Below are positions 9,077 to 17,853 of a stretch of 64,000 nt of DNA, in pieces (positions within the stretch are counted from its first letter, which is position 1; every line of letters starts with the position of its first letter). The position numbers and the translations under genes were made by a program. This stretch comes from Rivularia sp963920925. Its GTDB lineage: Bacteria; Cyanobacteriota; Cyanobacteriia; Cyanobacteriales; Nostocaceae. The stretch covers positions 1 through 64,000 of the forward strand of contig NZ_CAWUDI010000024.1 in the NCBI RefSeq assembly GCF_963920925.1, read 5' to 3'. Below the pieces are notes generated by a model, which worked only from the letters and a program-made list of their open reading frames with translations, was not told where the DNA came from and searched no databases.

Positions 9077-9493
9077 TTAAATAACCGTACCGACTCCCAA
9101 CTGCTGCATCATGCCAAAAACATCAGCTTGCCCCCAATGTTCTGTAACTTTTCCGTCTAAAAGAGTATCAATATGTACAAACGAAAATTTTACTTGTTTT
9201 CCCGTCGGTGGAATTCCCATTAATTCACCTTGATGAGTACCGCTAAAAGTTCCACGAGTAACAACTTTATTACCTTCAGCAATGATTTCTTCAAATACAT
9301 GATAACCATCTGGAAATGCAATAAAAGAGGACATCGCATACTGGATAAATTCATCAATTCCTTTTCGAGGAGTTGTATCCATTCCACGCCCCACTATATC
9401 CGCAGATATGAATTTTCGTCCTTGCTCAATATCTTGATTATCAAAGGCTTCATACATTTTAAGCACGATTGCTTTGTTCTGTTCGAGTGACAT
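9077..9493 (-). CDS. SnoaL-like / ester cyclase family protein
   Basis: This 138-residue single-domain protein has the NTF2-like cone fold of the SnoaL polyketide-cyclase family. It shows the N-terminal helix NKAIVLKMYEAFDNQD, the RKGIDEFIQY segment, the TRGTFSGTHQGELMGIPPTGK hairpin region and the HWGQADVFGMMQQLG end. The family includes cyclases, hydrolases and many stress-linked proteins of unknown substrate. It lies 78 bases downstream of a Crp/Fnr-type regulator on the same strand, so the two may form a small operon. No substrate can be assigned. Confidence 0.85.
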   Translation of the reverse strand: MSLEQNKAIVLKMYEAFDNQDIEQGRKFISADIVGRGMDTTPRKGIDEFIQYAMSSFIAFPDGYHVFEEIIAEGNKVVTRGTFSGTHQGELMGIPPTGKQVKFSFVHIDTLLDGKVTEHWGQADVFGMMQQLGVGTVI

Positions 9494-9571
9494 ATTTTCT
9501 CACAAAAATTTCTGCAACAATATATTTTTAATCACTATAAGTTGTAAATTTTTGAGTTTCATTGACTTTGG

Positions 9572-10153
9572 TTAAGATTTTTGATTTTGATAAACTCTCC
9601 GTTTCAATCTACTGAGTGATTCTGGTTCAATACCAAGATATGAAGCGAGATAATATTGAGGAATCCTTTGTAAAATTTGGGGTTCAGTTTCAATTAATTT
9701 AAGATAACGTTCTTGTGGCGTATCAATTAGAAGTGAAAGTAATTTATCTCGCAGCAAAAAGGCTAAATCTTCAGCAACAAGTCTGAGTAATTTTTGCCCT
9801 CCTACTGTTTTTTCAAACAAAAGCATTGTTTGATGGTTGAATATAAGTATTTCTGAATCTTCGATTGCTTGAGTGGAAAAGCAAGCAGGTTTGTTTTTTT
9901 GGAAACTTTCGTAGTCTCCAAAAGTTTGGTATTCGGTATGAAAGAATAAGGTATATTCTTTATCGTCTTTCACAACAAAGCTTCTCAGACAACCTTTGTA
10001 AGTAAAAGCGACAAAATCGCAAATATCACCTTTATGAAATAAAAATTCTCCCTTACGTACTTCTCTAGATTTCAAGAGAGATTTGAGGAGGTTGATATCA
10101 ACTTGGAATTCAGGTGATAGTTTCTGAATAAATGCATAAAATGACTCATGCAT
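9572..10153 (-). CDS. Crp/Fnr family transcriptional regulator
   Basis: This 193-residue protein has a cyclic-nucleotide-binding-type beta barrel (VRKGEFLFHKGDICDFVAFTYKG, then TLFFHTEYQTFGDYESF) and a compact C-terminal helix-turn-helix (QYYLASYLGIEPESLSRLKRR). This short Crp variant is common in Bacteroidetes and cyanobacteria and often controls one neighbouring enzyme gene. I see no Fe-S cysteine cluster of the Fnr type. It is the first gene of a probable pair with the SnoaL-like gene downstream. Confidence 0.88.
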   Translation of the reverse strand: MHESFYAFIQKLSPEFQVDINLLKSLLKSREVRKGEFLFHKGDICDFVAFTYKGCLRSFVVKDDKEYTLFFHTEYQTFGDYESFQKNKPACFSTQAIEDSEILIFNHQTMLLFEKTVGGQKLLRLVAEDLAFLLRDKLLSLLIDTPQERYLKLIETEPQILQRIPQYYLASYLGIEPESLSRLKRRVYQNQKS

Positions 10154-10235
10154 CGAATAAATCTCGTATAAAATTGTTCCTTATGATATTTTAGCTAGTA
10201 GTCTATCCAATTAATTATGACTGCTAACACATTTG

Positions 10236-10712
10236 ATGATTCGACCAACTACGCCTGATGACACAACTGCGTTAATTGCTCTAGCTAAAGCTACTGGATT
10301 ATTCGAGCCAAGCCAGCTTGATGAAGTTAACGAAATGCTGGCTGAGTACTTCGGCAACAGTGACAGTGAGAACTTATGGTTTACTGACGATGACGACGAG
10401 CCAGTAGGGATTGCTTACTGCGAGCCGGAACGAATGACAAACGGGACTTGGAATCTGCAATTAATTGCCATCCATCCTGATCGTCAAAGACAAGGACGTG
10501 GTGCGGCATTAATTCGCTATGTTGAACAAGCAGTGGCAGAGCAAGGCGGACGGATACTGCTGGTGGAAACATCAGGGGTGCCAAGTTTCGAGTTTAAGCG
10601 GGAGTTCTACCGCAAATGCGGTTATCAAGAGGAAGCACGAATTCGCGATTTTTACGAAGCTGGTGATGATAAGATTATTTACCGCAAAGTGCTAGCTCAT
10701 TCGGAGCTTTGA
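10236..10712 (+). CDS. GNAT family N-acetyltransferase
   Basis: This 158-residue acetyltransferase transfers acetyl from acetyl-CoA to an amine. The GNAT fold is visible: MIRPTTPDDTTALIALAKAT at the start, LQLIAIHPDRQRQGRGAALI carrying the acetyl-CoA binding signature (Q/R-x-x-G-x-G/A), and FYRKCGYQEEARIRDFYEAG at the end. I start it at ATG 10236 rather than the TTG one codon earlier. The FYEAGDD ending resembles small GNATs such as L-2,4-diaminobutyrate or lysine acetyltransferases, but the substrate is unknown. It stands alone, divergent from the Crp gene. Confidence 0.88.
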   Translation: MIRPTTPDDTTALIALAKATGLFEPSQLDEVNEMLAEYFGNSDSENLWFTDDDDEPVGIAYCEPERMTNGTWNLQLIAIHPDRQRQGRGAALIRYVEQAVAEQGGRILLVETSGVPSFEFKREFYRKCGYQEEARIRDFYEAGDDKIIYRKVLAHSEL

Positions 10713-10748
10713 AGGATTATAGAATTGAAAACTCAAGCTAATTTTAAG

Positions 10749-11084
10749 TTAACTTACACAAAAATCTGTTAACTGACGCATTTTTGGAGTATGAAAACCA
10801 ATTATAATATCATGCTTTGGTATTCCCATCTCAACTAATTCGCTAGCAATATCAATTTCTGTTGTATTTTGCTGAATCCAAATTTTATCGTTTTTTATAT
10901 CTAAATGCATCATACAACCATAAATTCGCTTTTGATTATTCCAACCTACACTAACAACTTGATAACGGTCGCGTTCAATATCAAAAATTTGTTCAATTTC
11001 AACTTCCTCATAGCTCGGTTTATACTTGGAACATTTAATTAATATTTGTTTAACTTTTTCTCTATATTCATTTAGATTATCCAT
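10749..11084 (-). CDS. xisI: XisI-type protein (fdxN-element excision controlling factor family)
   Basis: This 111-residue protein matches the XisI family along its whole length: MDNLNEYREKVKQIL, FDIERDRYQVVSVGWNNQKR, CMMHLDIKNDKIWIQQNTTE and IPKHDIIIGFHTPKMR. XisI was named for its need, with XisH and XisF, in excision of the fdxN element during heterocyst development in Anabaena. Most xisI paralogues lie outside such elements and have no known role. Here there is no xisH partner and no XisF recombinase in the window, so it is an orphan copy. Confidence 0.9.
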   Translation of the reverse strand: MDNLNEYREKVKQILIKCSKYKPSYEEVEIEQIFDIERDRYQVVSVGWNNQKRIYGCMMHLDIKNDKIWIQQNTTEIDIASELVEMGIPKHDIIIGFHTPKMRQLTDFCVS

Positions 11085-11257
11085 TCAACAAGCTCCTATT
11101 TATCGACATCATAAATAATTAATTTCAAATTGTTTTCATTTATAATTGTTTGAGTAAAAGGTAAACTAAAAAAGTCATTATAAATTGCTGATGGAACCTA
11201 AAAATAGGCGGGCAAGGATGCCCACCCCAAAAAAATATAACTTTTATCTACAAAAAC

Positions 11258-11923
11258 TTAATCTATATATTCCACAACATCTTCCGTTTCAAAGCGGACT
11301 TTAGGCAACGTTGCATACTTGTCACTAGCTAGCCGATACCCTGCCGCACAGATTACTACTGTATGATATCCTTTGTCTTTTAATCCCAAAACTTGATCAT
11401 ATTTATCAGGGACAAAACCTTCCATCGGACAGGTATCAACTTTTAACATTGCCGCAGAAAACATAAAAAATGCCAAAGCAATGTAAACTTGTCTGGTAGA
11501 CCATGCATCTTTGTCAAGGGGATAAGGTGGTTGCTTGAGAAAACCTTTCACCATATCTCCAAGCCCTTGAAGTTTCTCAACAGGTGTATTTCGGACTTCC
11601 GACATCCGAGCCAGATAAGCATCAACATCCTGGCTGTTGACATCTTCTTTAATAGTCAAAACTACCAGATGTGAAGCTTCCTCAACCTGTTTTTGTCCCC
11701 AGGAATGCTCTACCAGTTGATGACGGATTTCGGGATTGCGAATTACGAAAAATTTCCAAGGTTGTACTCCAAAGGAGGAAGGAGCAAGTACCAAACTTTG
11801 TTCCAAAACTTTCCAAACATCTTCTGGAATTTTTTTGCTCGAATCAAACTCTTTGGTAGCATAGCGCCAATGTAGTTGCTTGAGAACTTCTTGGGGTGAA
11901 AATGTTGTTGCGTTCATTTGCAA
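11258..11923 (-). CDS. NAD(P)H-dependent nitroreductase family oxidoreductase
   Basis: This 221-residue FMN enzyme of the nitroreductase fold resembles the NfsB/YfkO group. The FMN-binding start is LHWRYATKEFDSSKKIP, followed by LVLAPSSFGVQPWKFFVI, then the C-terminal CPMEGFVPDKYDQVLGL and the GYRLASDKYATLPKVR tail. These enzymes reduce nitro compounds, quinones or flavins using NAD(P)H, usually as soluble homodimers. Length and motif order are normal. It stands alone, in the same direction as its neighbours but with gaps on both sides. The physiological substrate is unknown. Confidence 0.92.
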   Translation of the reverse strand: MQMNATTFSPQEVLKQLHWRYATKEFDSSKKIPEDVWKVLEQSLVLAPSSFGVQPWKFFVIRNPEIRHQLVEHSWGQKQVEEASHLVVLTIKEDVNSQDVDAYLARMSEVRNTPVEKLQGLGDMVKGFLKQPPYPLDKDAWSTRQVYIALAFFMFSAAMLKVDTCPMEGFVPDKYDQVLGLKDKGYHTVVICAAGYRLASDKYATLPKVRFETEDVVEYID

Positions 11924-12042
11924 GTTAATTAAAAAAACAGCCAGTTCAAAGATAAACGCAATTACAAATAAAGGCTAGTTGATGATTATTAATATATGGA
12001 CAATCATATATTTGAGTAATTACGCAAGTAGCTATAGAGGTA

Positions 12043-12251
12043 TTATGTTGATTTACGTGCAATAATCGCTGTATGATTGGGCGGTAGATTAAACTCACCA
12101 TAACAGTGTAAAGTTTGCACCTCGAAACCGATTCGATCGAGCGCTTGTGCAATTTCTGTCGCTTTGTATAATCGCTGATGATGTCATCATGAATATATGC
12201 TAAGTCTTCTTTGTAATATTCTTTCATATTGAACTGATGAAAGCCGCTCAT
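12043..12251 (-). pseudogene. Class I SAM methyltransferase remnant (internal deletion)
   Basis: Read from 12251 leftwards, the first 22 codons (FNMKEYYKEDLAYIHD) are the usual start of a cyanobacterial class I methyltransferase. After a frame change the DNA encodes its usual end: LYKATEIAQALDRIGFEVQ, then CYGEFNLPPNHTAII and a stop at 12043-12045. The SAM-binding centre of about 150 residues is gone. A 101-residue frame can be read through to 11946, but after residue 22 it is out of frame with the family. The start overlaps the end of the APH-type gene by four bases (ATGA), the relic of a coupled operon. Confidence 0.75.
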
Positions 12252-13276
12252 ACATAAGCGATTATATCTTTTAACTTCGCAACATAAGACGGTATATATT
12301 CCAATGCAGTTTGCTTAATTGATTCTTCCTCAGATTTACCCGCAAGAAAAAGCGCAAGACAAATATATCTCGCTGCCATAAATAACGAAAGTTTATTTTC
12401 TATTTCAATTGAAAGTTCTTTAATACTTCTATACCCTTTGATTAAACTTGTTTTAATTTTAGAATATTCTGCCATTTCCGAATATTTAGCTAAAATTACC
12501 GCCAAATCGTAAATATAATATCCCCAGCCGGAATCATCGAAATCAATAGGAATTAAAGTATTTTGATGCAAGATAACGTTATTTAAGTGTAAATCGCCGT
12601 GAATAATTCCGAAAATATTCTTTTGCTTACCATTTACAGCTTCAAAATCAATTAAACGTTGATAAACTGACTCAAATAAACTGACTGTTTGATTATCAAA
12701 ATATTTGTAACCTAAATTTGCATATCCAAAAGCTCCGTTGCTTCCAATTAAACCATCAGCATCAAACATTGGACGTTTAAAATTAATCGGCTTTTGCCAA
12801 TTAGCAAGTTGATTATGAATATGAGCAACTAATTTACCAAGTTGCTCAAACAAGCTTAAGTCGTTCACTTGATTTCCGATAATTGGCGAATCAATCCATG
12901 AAAGTATCGAAACAGGTTTAGCAATTCCTGAAGCTTCAACCATAGAGACAAAGTTATGAGAATTATTGTAAATAGGCTTTTGATATTGGGAATTATTACA
13001 ATTACTTAGATATTCGATAATTTTAGCTTCTGATTCTATATCTTGAACCGTATTTTGCAATCCGCAATATACCCTAAGTAAGAAATTACCTTGTTCGGTA
13101 GATAATTTAAAGGTTGTATTTTCTAAATGTTTGAGAAATTTTAGCTTTACAGAATTAAAATCATACTGCTTGATCGCATTACGTGCGATTTCAGAATTGA
13201 TCGTAACTTGTTGTGAGGATGAATCTTTGTTCATGCGCTGTAAAAAATTATTTATATATATATCATGAATGGGCAA
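12248..13276 (-). CDS. Aminoglycoside phosphotransferase-fold kinase
   Basis: This 342-residue protein has the APH/choline-kinase fold, which phosphorylates small-molecule hydroxyls using ATP. The catalytic Brenner loop is IIHGDLHLNNVIL, followed by the Mg-binding IDFDDSGWGYYIYDLAVIL. The N-lobe holds KFLKHLENTTFKLSTEQGNFLLRVY. It is closer to the homoserine-kinase-type-II/SrkA-like branch than to antibiotic resistance enzymes, so the substrate is open. The four-base overlap with the downstream methyltransferase relic suggests that the two were once co-translated. Confidence 0.87.
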   Translation of the reverse strand: MPIHDIYINNFLQRMNKDSSSQQVTINSEIARNAIKQYDFNSVKLKFLKHLENTTFKLSTEQGNFLLRVYCGLQNTVQDIESEAKIIEYLSNCNNSQYQKPIYNNSHNFVSMVEASGIAKPVSILSWIDSPIIGNQVNDLSLFEQLGKLVAHIHNQLANWQKPINFKRPMFDADGLIGSNGAFGYANLGYKYFDNQTVSLFESVYQRLIDFEAVNGKQKNIFGIIHGDLHLNNVILHQNTLIPIDFDDSGWGYYIYDLAVILAKYSEMAEYSKIKTSLIKGYRSIKELSIEIENKLSLFMAARYICLALFLAGKSEEESIKQTALEYIPSYVAKLKDIIAYV

Positions 13277-13499
13277 TATTTGGCTCTAACTTTAGTCTTG
13301 TATTAATATCTTTGCTGGTTTGATTTCAGCAAGGTCAGTAAATCGATTATTTAATTAACGTAAGCTTATTCCTTGAATGTCTATTCATAAGTTTTATTAA
13401 TCGTAAGCTTTACAAATTGGCATTTTACGAATTGCATATTTCACGTCAAGATAATAAGTAATAACACCACAGCACATAATATATTTTTGGATAAACATC

Positions 13500-15233
13500 A
13501 TGGTTCAACTCACACAGTCTCCTCAAGCTACAACTAATCCAGGACGTTTAACAGTTGAAACTGTAGAAATTGCTTGTGAAACTACTGCGATTCGCTGTCT
13601 TGATTGGGACAGAGAACGTTTTGATATTGAGTTTGGTTTGCAGAATGGCACAACTTATAATTCGTTCTTAATTCAAGGCGAAAAAGTTGCTTTAGTTGAT
13701 ACTTCTCACGGCAAGTTTGAGCAGCTATACCTGGAAATAATTACAGGATTAATTGACGTAAATACAATAGATTATTTGATTATTAGTCACACCGAACCAG
13801 ATCATAGTGGCTTGGTTAAAAATATTTTAGAATTAGCTCCTTCTATTACTGTTGTTGGTGCTAAAGTAGCGATTCAGTTTTTAGAAAATATGGTTCACCA
13901 GCCTTTTGAATCAATGGTGGTGAAAAGCGGACAGAAACTAGATTTGGGCAACGGACACGAATTAGAATTTGTTTCTGCACCGAACTTACATTGGCCCGAT
14001 ACAATCTTTACTTACGATTATAAAACCAGCACTCTTTATACCTGTGATGTATTTGGAATGCATTACTGTGATGATCGCACTTACGATGAAAATTTCACGG
14101 AAATAGAAGAAGATTTTAAATATTACTATGACTGTTTAATGGGGCCGAATGCGCGTTCTGTTTTGTCGGCTTTAAAGCGGATTGATAAATTAGAAATTGT
14201 CACGGTGGCAACGGGACACGGACCTTTATTACAGCACAATATTTCGGAATGGATTGGACGCTATCAAAATTGGAGTTTAGAACAAGCTAAAACCGAAAAA
14301 TTAGTAGCTTTATTTTACGTTGAAGATTACGGTTATAGCGAAGAATTAGTTAGAGCCGTAGCTCATGGAAGTAACAGAACAGATGTAGCGGTAGAATTAG
14401 TAGATATCAATAATACCGAACTGACTGAAGTCCGAGAAATAGTTTCCCAAGCTGCCGGTTTAGTAATTGGAATGCCTCCCCAATCTAACGATGTAGCAAT
14501 CGCTGCTTTAAATACCATCTTGGCAGCGGTTCATAATAAGCAAGCAATTGGTTTATTAGAGTCGGGAGGAGGAGAAGACGAACCCATTTATCCCTTACGC
14601 AATAAGTTTCAAGAATTGGGATTAACCGAAGCCTTTTCTCCAATATTAGTTAAAGAAACTCCCAGCAAAGCCACAGAACAACTTTGCGATGAAGCCGGAA
14701 CCGATTTAGGACAATGGTTGAATCGCGATCGCACTATCAAACAAATCAAATCCATTGACAACGAGCTAGAAAAATCATTAGGAAGAATTAGCACCGGGCT
14801 TTATATTATCACCGCCAAAAAAGGAGAAGTTCAAAGTGCAATGCTGGCTTCCTGGGTGACACAAGCAAGCGTTAATCCATTGGGAGTTGCGATCGCAGTA
14901 GCCAAAGACAGAGCCATCGAATCCTTAATGCACGTTGGCGATCGCTTTGTTTTAAACGTTTTAGAAGAAGGTAAATATCAAGGATTAATGAAACATTTCC
15001 TCAAGCGTTTTGCTCCCGGTGCAGATCGTTTTGCTGGAGTGAAAACATATCCTGCTGCCACCAATGAATCCCCGATTTTAGCCGAAGCTCTGGCTTACAT
15101 GGAATGTGAAATCACCACCCGCATGGACTGCGGAGATCACTGGGTGATTTACAGCACCGTCCACACCGGAAGAGTTGCCCAAGTAAATGCTCTAACAGCC
15201 GTGCATCACCGCAAAATGGGCAATCATTATTAA
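13500..15233 (+). CDS. flv4: Diflavin flavodiiron protein, Flv4-type (canonical metal ligands)
   Basis: This 577-residue class C flavodiiron protein has a metallo-beta-lactamase-like diiron domain (about 1-250), a flavodoxin domain (about 265-405) and a C-terminal flavin reductase domain (about 425-577). The diiron ligands are intact: HTEPDH (H97, E99, D101, H102), H164, D183 and H240. Such proteins reduce oxygen to water in photosynthetic electron flow. I prefer Flv4 over Flv3 because the order here is canonical FDP, small membrane protein, ligand-less FDP, which is the flv4-sll0218-flv2 operon of Synechocystis. There the operon protects photosystem II and is induced at low CO2. A phylogeny would settle Flv4 against Flv3. 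Confidence 0.9.
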   Translation: MVQLTQSPQATTNPGRLTVETVEIACETTAIRCLDWDRERFDIEFGLQNGTTYNSFLIQGEKVALVDTSHGKFEQLYLEIITGLIDVNTIDYLIISHTEPDHSGLVKNILELAPSITVVGAKVAIQFLENMVHQPFESMVVKSGQKLDLGNGHELEFVSAPNLHWPDTIFTYDYKTSTLYTCDVFGMHYCDDRTYDENFTEIEEDFKYYYDCLMGPNARSVLSALKRIDKLEIVTVATGHGPLLQHNISEWIGRYQNWSLEQAKTEKLVALFYVEDYGYSEELVRAVAHGSNRTDVAVELVDINNTELTEVREIVSQAAGLVIGMPPQSNDVAIAALNTILAAVHNKQAIGLLESGGGEDEPIYPLRNKFQELGLTEAFSPILVKETPSKATEQLCDEAGTDLGQWLNRDRTIKQIKSIDNELEKSLGRISTGLYIITAKKGEVQSAMLASWVTQASVNPLGVAIAVAKDRAIESLMHVGDRFVLNVLEEGKYQGLMKHFLKRFAPGADRFAGVKTYPAATNESPILAEALAYMECEITTRMDCGDHWVIYSTVHTGRVAQVNALTAVHHRKMGNHY

Positions 15234-15234
15234 C

Positions 15235-15279
15235 AGTTAGGAGTTAGGAGTTAGGAGTTAGGAGTTAGGAGTTAGGAGT
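15235..15279. repeat. Heptad tandem repeat (GTTAGGA)n
   Basis: About six tandem copies of GTTAGGA follow directly after the flv4 stop. Heptameric tandem repeats (STRR type) between genes are a known trait of heterocystous cyanobacteria. The same unit appears near 55161 and inverted at 55385-55416. Confidence 0.9.
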
Positions 15280-15326
15280 AAACTTTTTCTCCCCTTGTCC
15301 CCCCATCACCTCTTCCCCCTCACACT

Positions 15327-15842
15327 ATGCATAAACCTGCTGAAACTACACCAACTATGTATTACATCAATCGGGAGCGCGTCGTCCGAAGTTTGGAATT
15401 TATCCAAGACGCAATTGTAATTTGCTTGTGTATCGGTTTATTTAGCTTCATGGTGCTTGAGGTGAGAGATATGTTTCTTTCCTTGCTTCCACCTTTAGAG
15501 TCTCAAGCTGTTACTGCCGATATTTTGTTTTTGCTGATTTTAGTTGAGTTATTCCGACTACTGATTATTTATCTACAGGAACATCGAGTCTCTATCGGGG
15601 TAGCCGTTGAAGTTTCCATAGTTTCCGCATTACGAGAAATCATTGTTCAGGGTGTACTAGAACTAAGTTGGACTCAAGTTGTAGCAACTTGTGCCTTTTT
15701 ATTAGTTCTAGGAGTACTATTAGTTCTCCGAGTTTGGCTACCCCCCACCTTTGATGGCATCGATCCCGAACAAGCAATAACTGAACGTTATAAGAATCGA
15801 CAAGTTAAATCGGAATTTGTAGAAACCAATGGACGTACTTGA
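15327..15842 (+). CDS. PsiE-like small membrane protein (Sll0218-type)
   Basis: This 171-residue integral membrane protein has four hydrophobic segments: DAIVICLCIGLFSFMVL, ADILFLLILVELFRLLIIYL, a weaker middle segment (ALREIIVQGVLEL) and VVATCAFLLVLGVLLVLRVWL. The pattern with R-x-x-I-x-Q-G in the third segment fits the PsiE (phosphate-starvation-inducible E) family. Its place between two flavodiiron genes matches Sll0218 of Synechocystis, a thylakoid protein linked to photosystem II stability and encoded between flv4 and flv2. It probably shares their transcript. The function is inferred from position. Confidence 0.85.
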   Translation: MHKPAETTPTMYYINRERVVRSLEFIQDAIVICLCIGLFSFMVLEVRDMFLSLLPPLESQAVTADILFLLILVELFRLLIIYLQEHRVSIGVAVEVSIVSALREIIVQGVLELSWTQVVATCAFLLVLGVLLVLRVWLPPTFDGIDPEQAITERYKNRQVKSEFVETNGRT

Positions 15843-16011
15843 GTTAAGGAATACCTAACCCCCAACCCCATAAGAGCAAGGGAAGGGGAGTAAGAATCAA
15901 AGCTTCTCAAAGAAAATCAATAATATCAAACCTATAAGGGAAGTAAAGATAAGAATCAAAGCCTCTCTCCTTGTAGGAGAGAGGTTTGGAGAGAGGTTAA
16001 AGCTTCATCTC

Positions 16012-16070
16012 CCAAAATCCAAAATAAATGCATCCGTTGTTAAAATTCAAAATCTAAAATTCAAAATTGA
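16012..16070. repeat. Dispersed AAAATCC/AAAATTC repeat block
   Basis: The block joins CCAAAATCCAAAAT, ATGCATCCGTTGTTAAAATT and AAAATCTAAAATTCAAAATT just before flv2. A matching block in opposite orientation, with GATTTTAACAACGGATGC, lies at 20038-20112. Neither has coding content. Confidence 0.75.
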
Positions 16071-16072
16071 TT

Positions 16073-17803
16073 ATGTCTACTACCATAACCACAAACCGTA
16101 AAAGAGATGTCCAAGTTGCTGAAATTGGAAAAGATACAATAATATTGCGATCGCGAACTTGGGATCGATTAAAGTTTGAAGTTGAATATTCCCGTCAAAA
16201 GGGAACTACGGCAAATTCTTATCTCATCCAAGCCGATAAAAAAGCTTTAATCGATCCTCCCGGTGAATCTTTTACGGAAATTTATCTCCAGGAATTAAAG
16301 CAACATTTAGATTTGACTACCATTAATTACATAATTCTTGGTCATGTCAACCCGAACCGCAGAGCGACTTTGGAAGCATTGCTGCCAATTGCTCCCAACG
16401 CTACTTTAATTTGTTCTCGCCCTGCTGCGAATGCGCTCAAAGCGGCTTGCCCTGAGTGGGAATCGCGGATTCAAACTGTGCGGGAGGATACTTTAGATTT
16501 AGGAGGGGGACATCTTCTCACATTTGCTAGCGTACCAACTCCGCGTTGGGCTGATGGGCTTTGTACTTATGATGCTGCGACAAAAATTCTTTATACAGAT
16601 AAATTCTTTGGCGCTCATATCTGCGAAGATACTTTATTTGATAAAGACTGGAAAAGTCTAGATGCGGAACGTCGTTACTATTTTGACTGTCTCCACGCAC
16701 CGCAAGCCAAACAAGTCGAAGCTGCTTTAGAAAAGATTGCGGTTTTCCCAGCCAAATCTTACGCTCCGGCTCATGGCCCAATTATTAATTATAGCCTCAG
16801 TAGATTTACTTACGATTACCATCAATGGTGTCAGAGTCAAAAATCTCAAGAGTTGAAGGTTGCTTTGCTTTATGCTTCTGCTTATGGAAATACAGCAATT
16901 TTGGCAGGGGCGATCGCCAATGGTTTAATTGAAAATGGAGTTAATGTAGAATCGATTAACTGCGAAGTCGCAGAGACTGAAGAGATTACCCGTATTGTAG
17001 AAGCAAGTGATGGCTTGATTATTGGCTCACCGACATTAGGTGGACACGCTCCGACTCAAATTCAAACTGCTTTAGGAATAATTCTTTCAACAGCAGCTAA
17101 AACCAAATTAGCAGGAGTATTTGGTTCCTACGGTTGGAGTGGAGAAGCAGTAGATTTAATAGAAAACAAATTTAAAGATGCCAATTATCGTTTAGGATTT
17201 GAATCAATTCGAGTTCGTTTCACCCCTACACCTGAAATTCTCCAGGAATGTCAAGAATCTGGGGCATTATTTGCCGAAAACTTGAAAAAAGACAAGAAAC
17301 TGCGTAGCTCCCGTCAAGTTGTAACAGAAACTCATATAGATCGTACCGAACAAGCAGTAGGGCGGATTGTGGGTTCCTTGTGTGTAGTAACAACTCGTGA
17401 CGGAAACACGCAAAAAAGCGTTTTAACTTCTTGGGTATCTCAAGCCAGCTTTAATCCACCAGGAATAATGATTGCGATTGCTGACGAACAGAATGCAGAT
17501 TTCATCTGTCATGTAGGCGATAAATTTGTACTAAATATCCTCAAAGAAGGCAGAAATGTGCGCCGTTATTTTTCTCGTCATAGCACATTAGGAGATAATC
17601 CATTCGTCAATCTTTCTACCAAAACCGCTGATAATGGTTGTCTCATTCTCACCGAAGCATTATCCTATTTAGAATGCACGGTACAAAATCAAACCAAATG
17701 CGGTGATGGGTGGTTAATTTATGCCGTAGTAGATAACGGTGAAGTTCTAGAAAATGAAGGATTAACTGCACTAGAACATCGTAAATCGGGCAGTCAGTAT
17801 TAA
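16073..17803 (+). CDS. flv2: Diflavin flavodiiron protein, Flv2-type (diiron ligands replaced)
   Basis: This 576-residue protein has the same three domains as Flv4. Only the first and last histidines of the diiron site remain (H91, and the H of PAHGPI). The HxExDH motif has become HVNPNR (N93, N95, R96), the next histidine is R158 and the bridging aspartate is K177. Loss of ligands is typical of Flv1 and Flv2, which are thought to work as the non-canonical half of a heterodimer with Flv3 or Flv4. The gene order argues for Flv2. I start it at ATG 16073, not the TTG two codons upstream. Confidence 0.88.
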   Translation: MSTTITTNRKRDVQVAEIGKDTIILRSRTWDRLKFEVEYSRQKGTTANSYLIQADKKALIDPPGESFTEIYLQELKQHLDLTTINYIILGHVNPNRRATLEALLPIAPNATLICSRPAANALKAACPEWESRIQTVREDTLDLGGGHLLTFASVPTPRWADGLCTYDAATKILYTDKFFGAHICEDTLFDKDWKSLDAERRYYFDCLHAPQAKQVEAALEKIAVFPAKSYAPAHGPIINYSLSRFTYDYHQWCQSQKSQELKVALLYASAYGNTAILAGAIANGLIENGVNVESINCEVAETEEITRIVEASDGLIIGSPTLGGHAPTQIQTALGIILSTAAKTKLAGVFGSYGWSGEAVDLIENKFKDANYRLGFESIRVRFTPTPEILQECQESGALFAENLKKDKKLRSSRQVVTETHIDRTEQAVGRIVGSLCVVTTRDGNTQKSVLTSWVSQASFNPPGIMIAIADEQNADFICHVGDKFVLNILKEGRNVRRYFSRHSTLGDNPFVNLSTKTADNGCLILTEALSYLECTVQNQTKCGDGWLIYAVVDNGEVLENEGLTALEHRKSGSQY

Positions 17804-17811
17804 TTGTTGTA

Positions 17812-17834
17812 GAGACGTAGCACTGCTACGTCTC
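17812..17834. repeat. Palindrome of the GAGACGT family
   Basis: GAGACGTAGC and GCTACGTCTC form a palindrome between the convergent flv2 and the following minus-strand gene. It is a relative of 9032-9054 with compensating changes in both arms (TTGC/GCAA against TAGC/GCTA), so base pairing seems to be kept. It may act as a terminator. Confidence 0.75.
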
Positions 17835-17853
17835 CCGACGTTTGAAGCGCTTT

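Noticed and set aside
11946..12251. 101-residue ORF as an intact gene
   Set aside because: Only the first 22 residues match a methyltransferase. The remaining part is out of frame with the family, which continues in another frame.
12248..13276. Aminoglycoside resistance gene
   Set aside because: The APH fold is shared by many metabolic kinases, and nothing in the sequence or context points to antibiotic resistance.
15235..15279. Tandem repeats considered as CRISPR
   Set aside because: Units are 7-8 bases with no spacers, and no cas genes are present. The same holds at 21731, 43200, 51597 and 56919.
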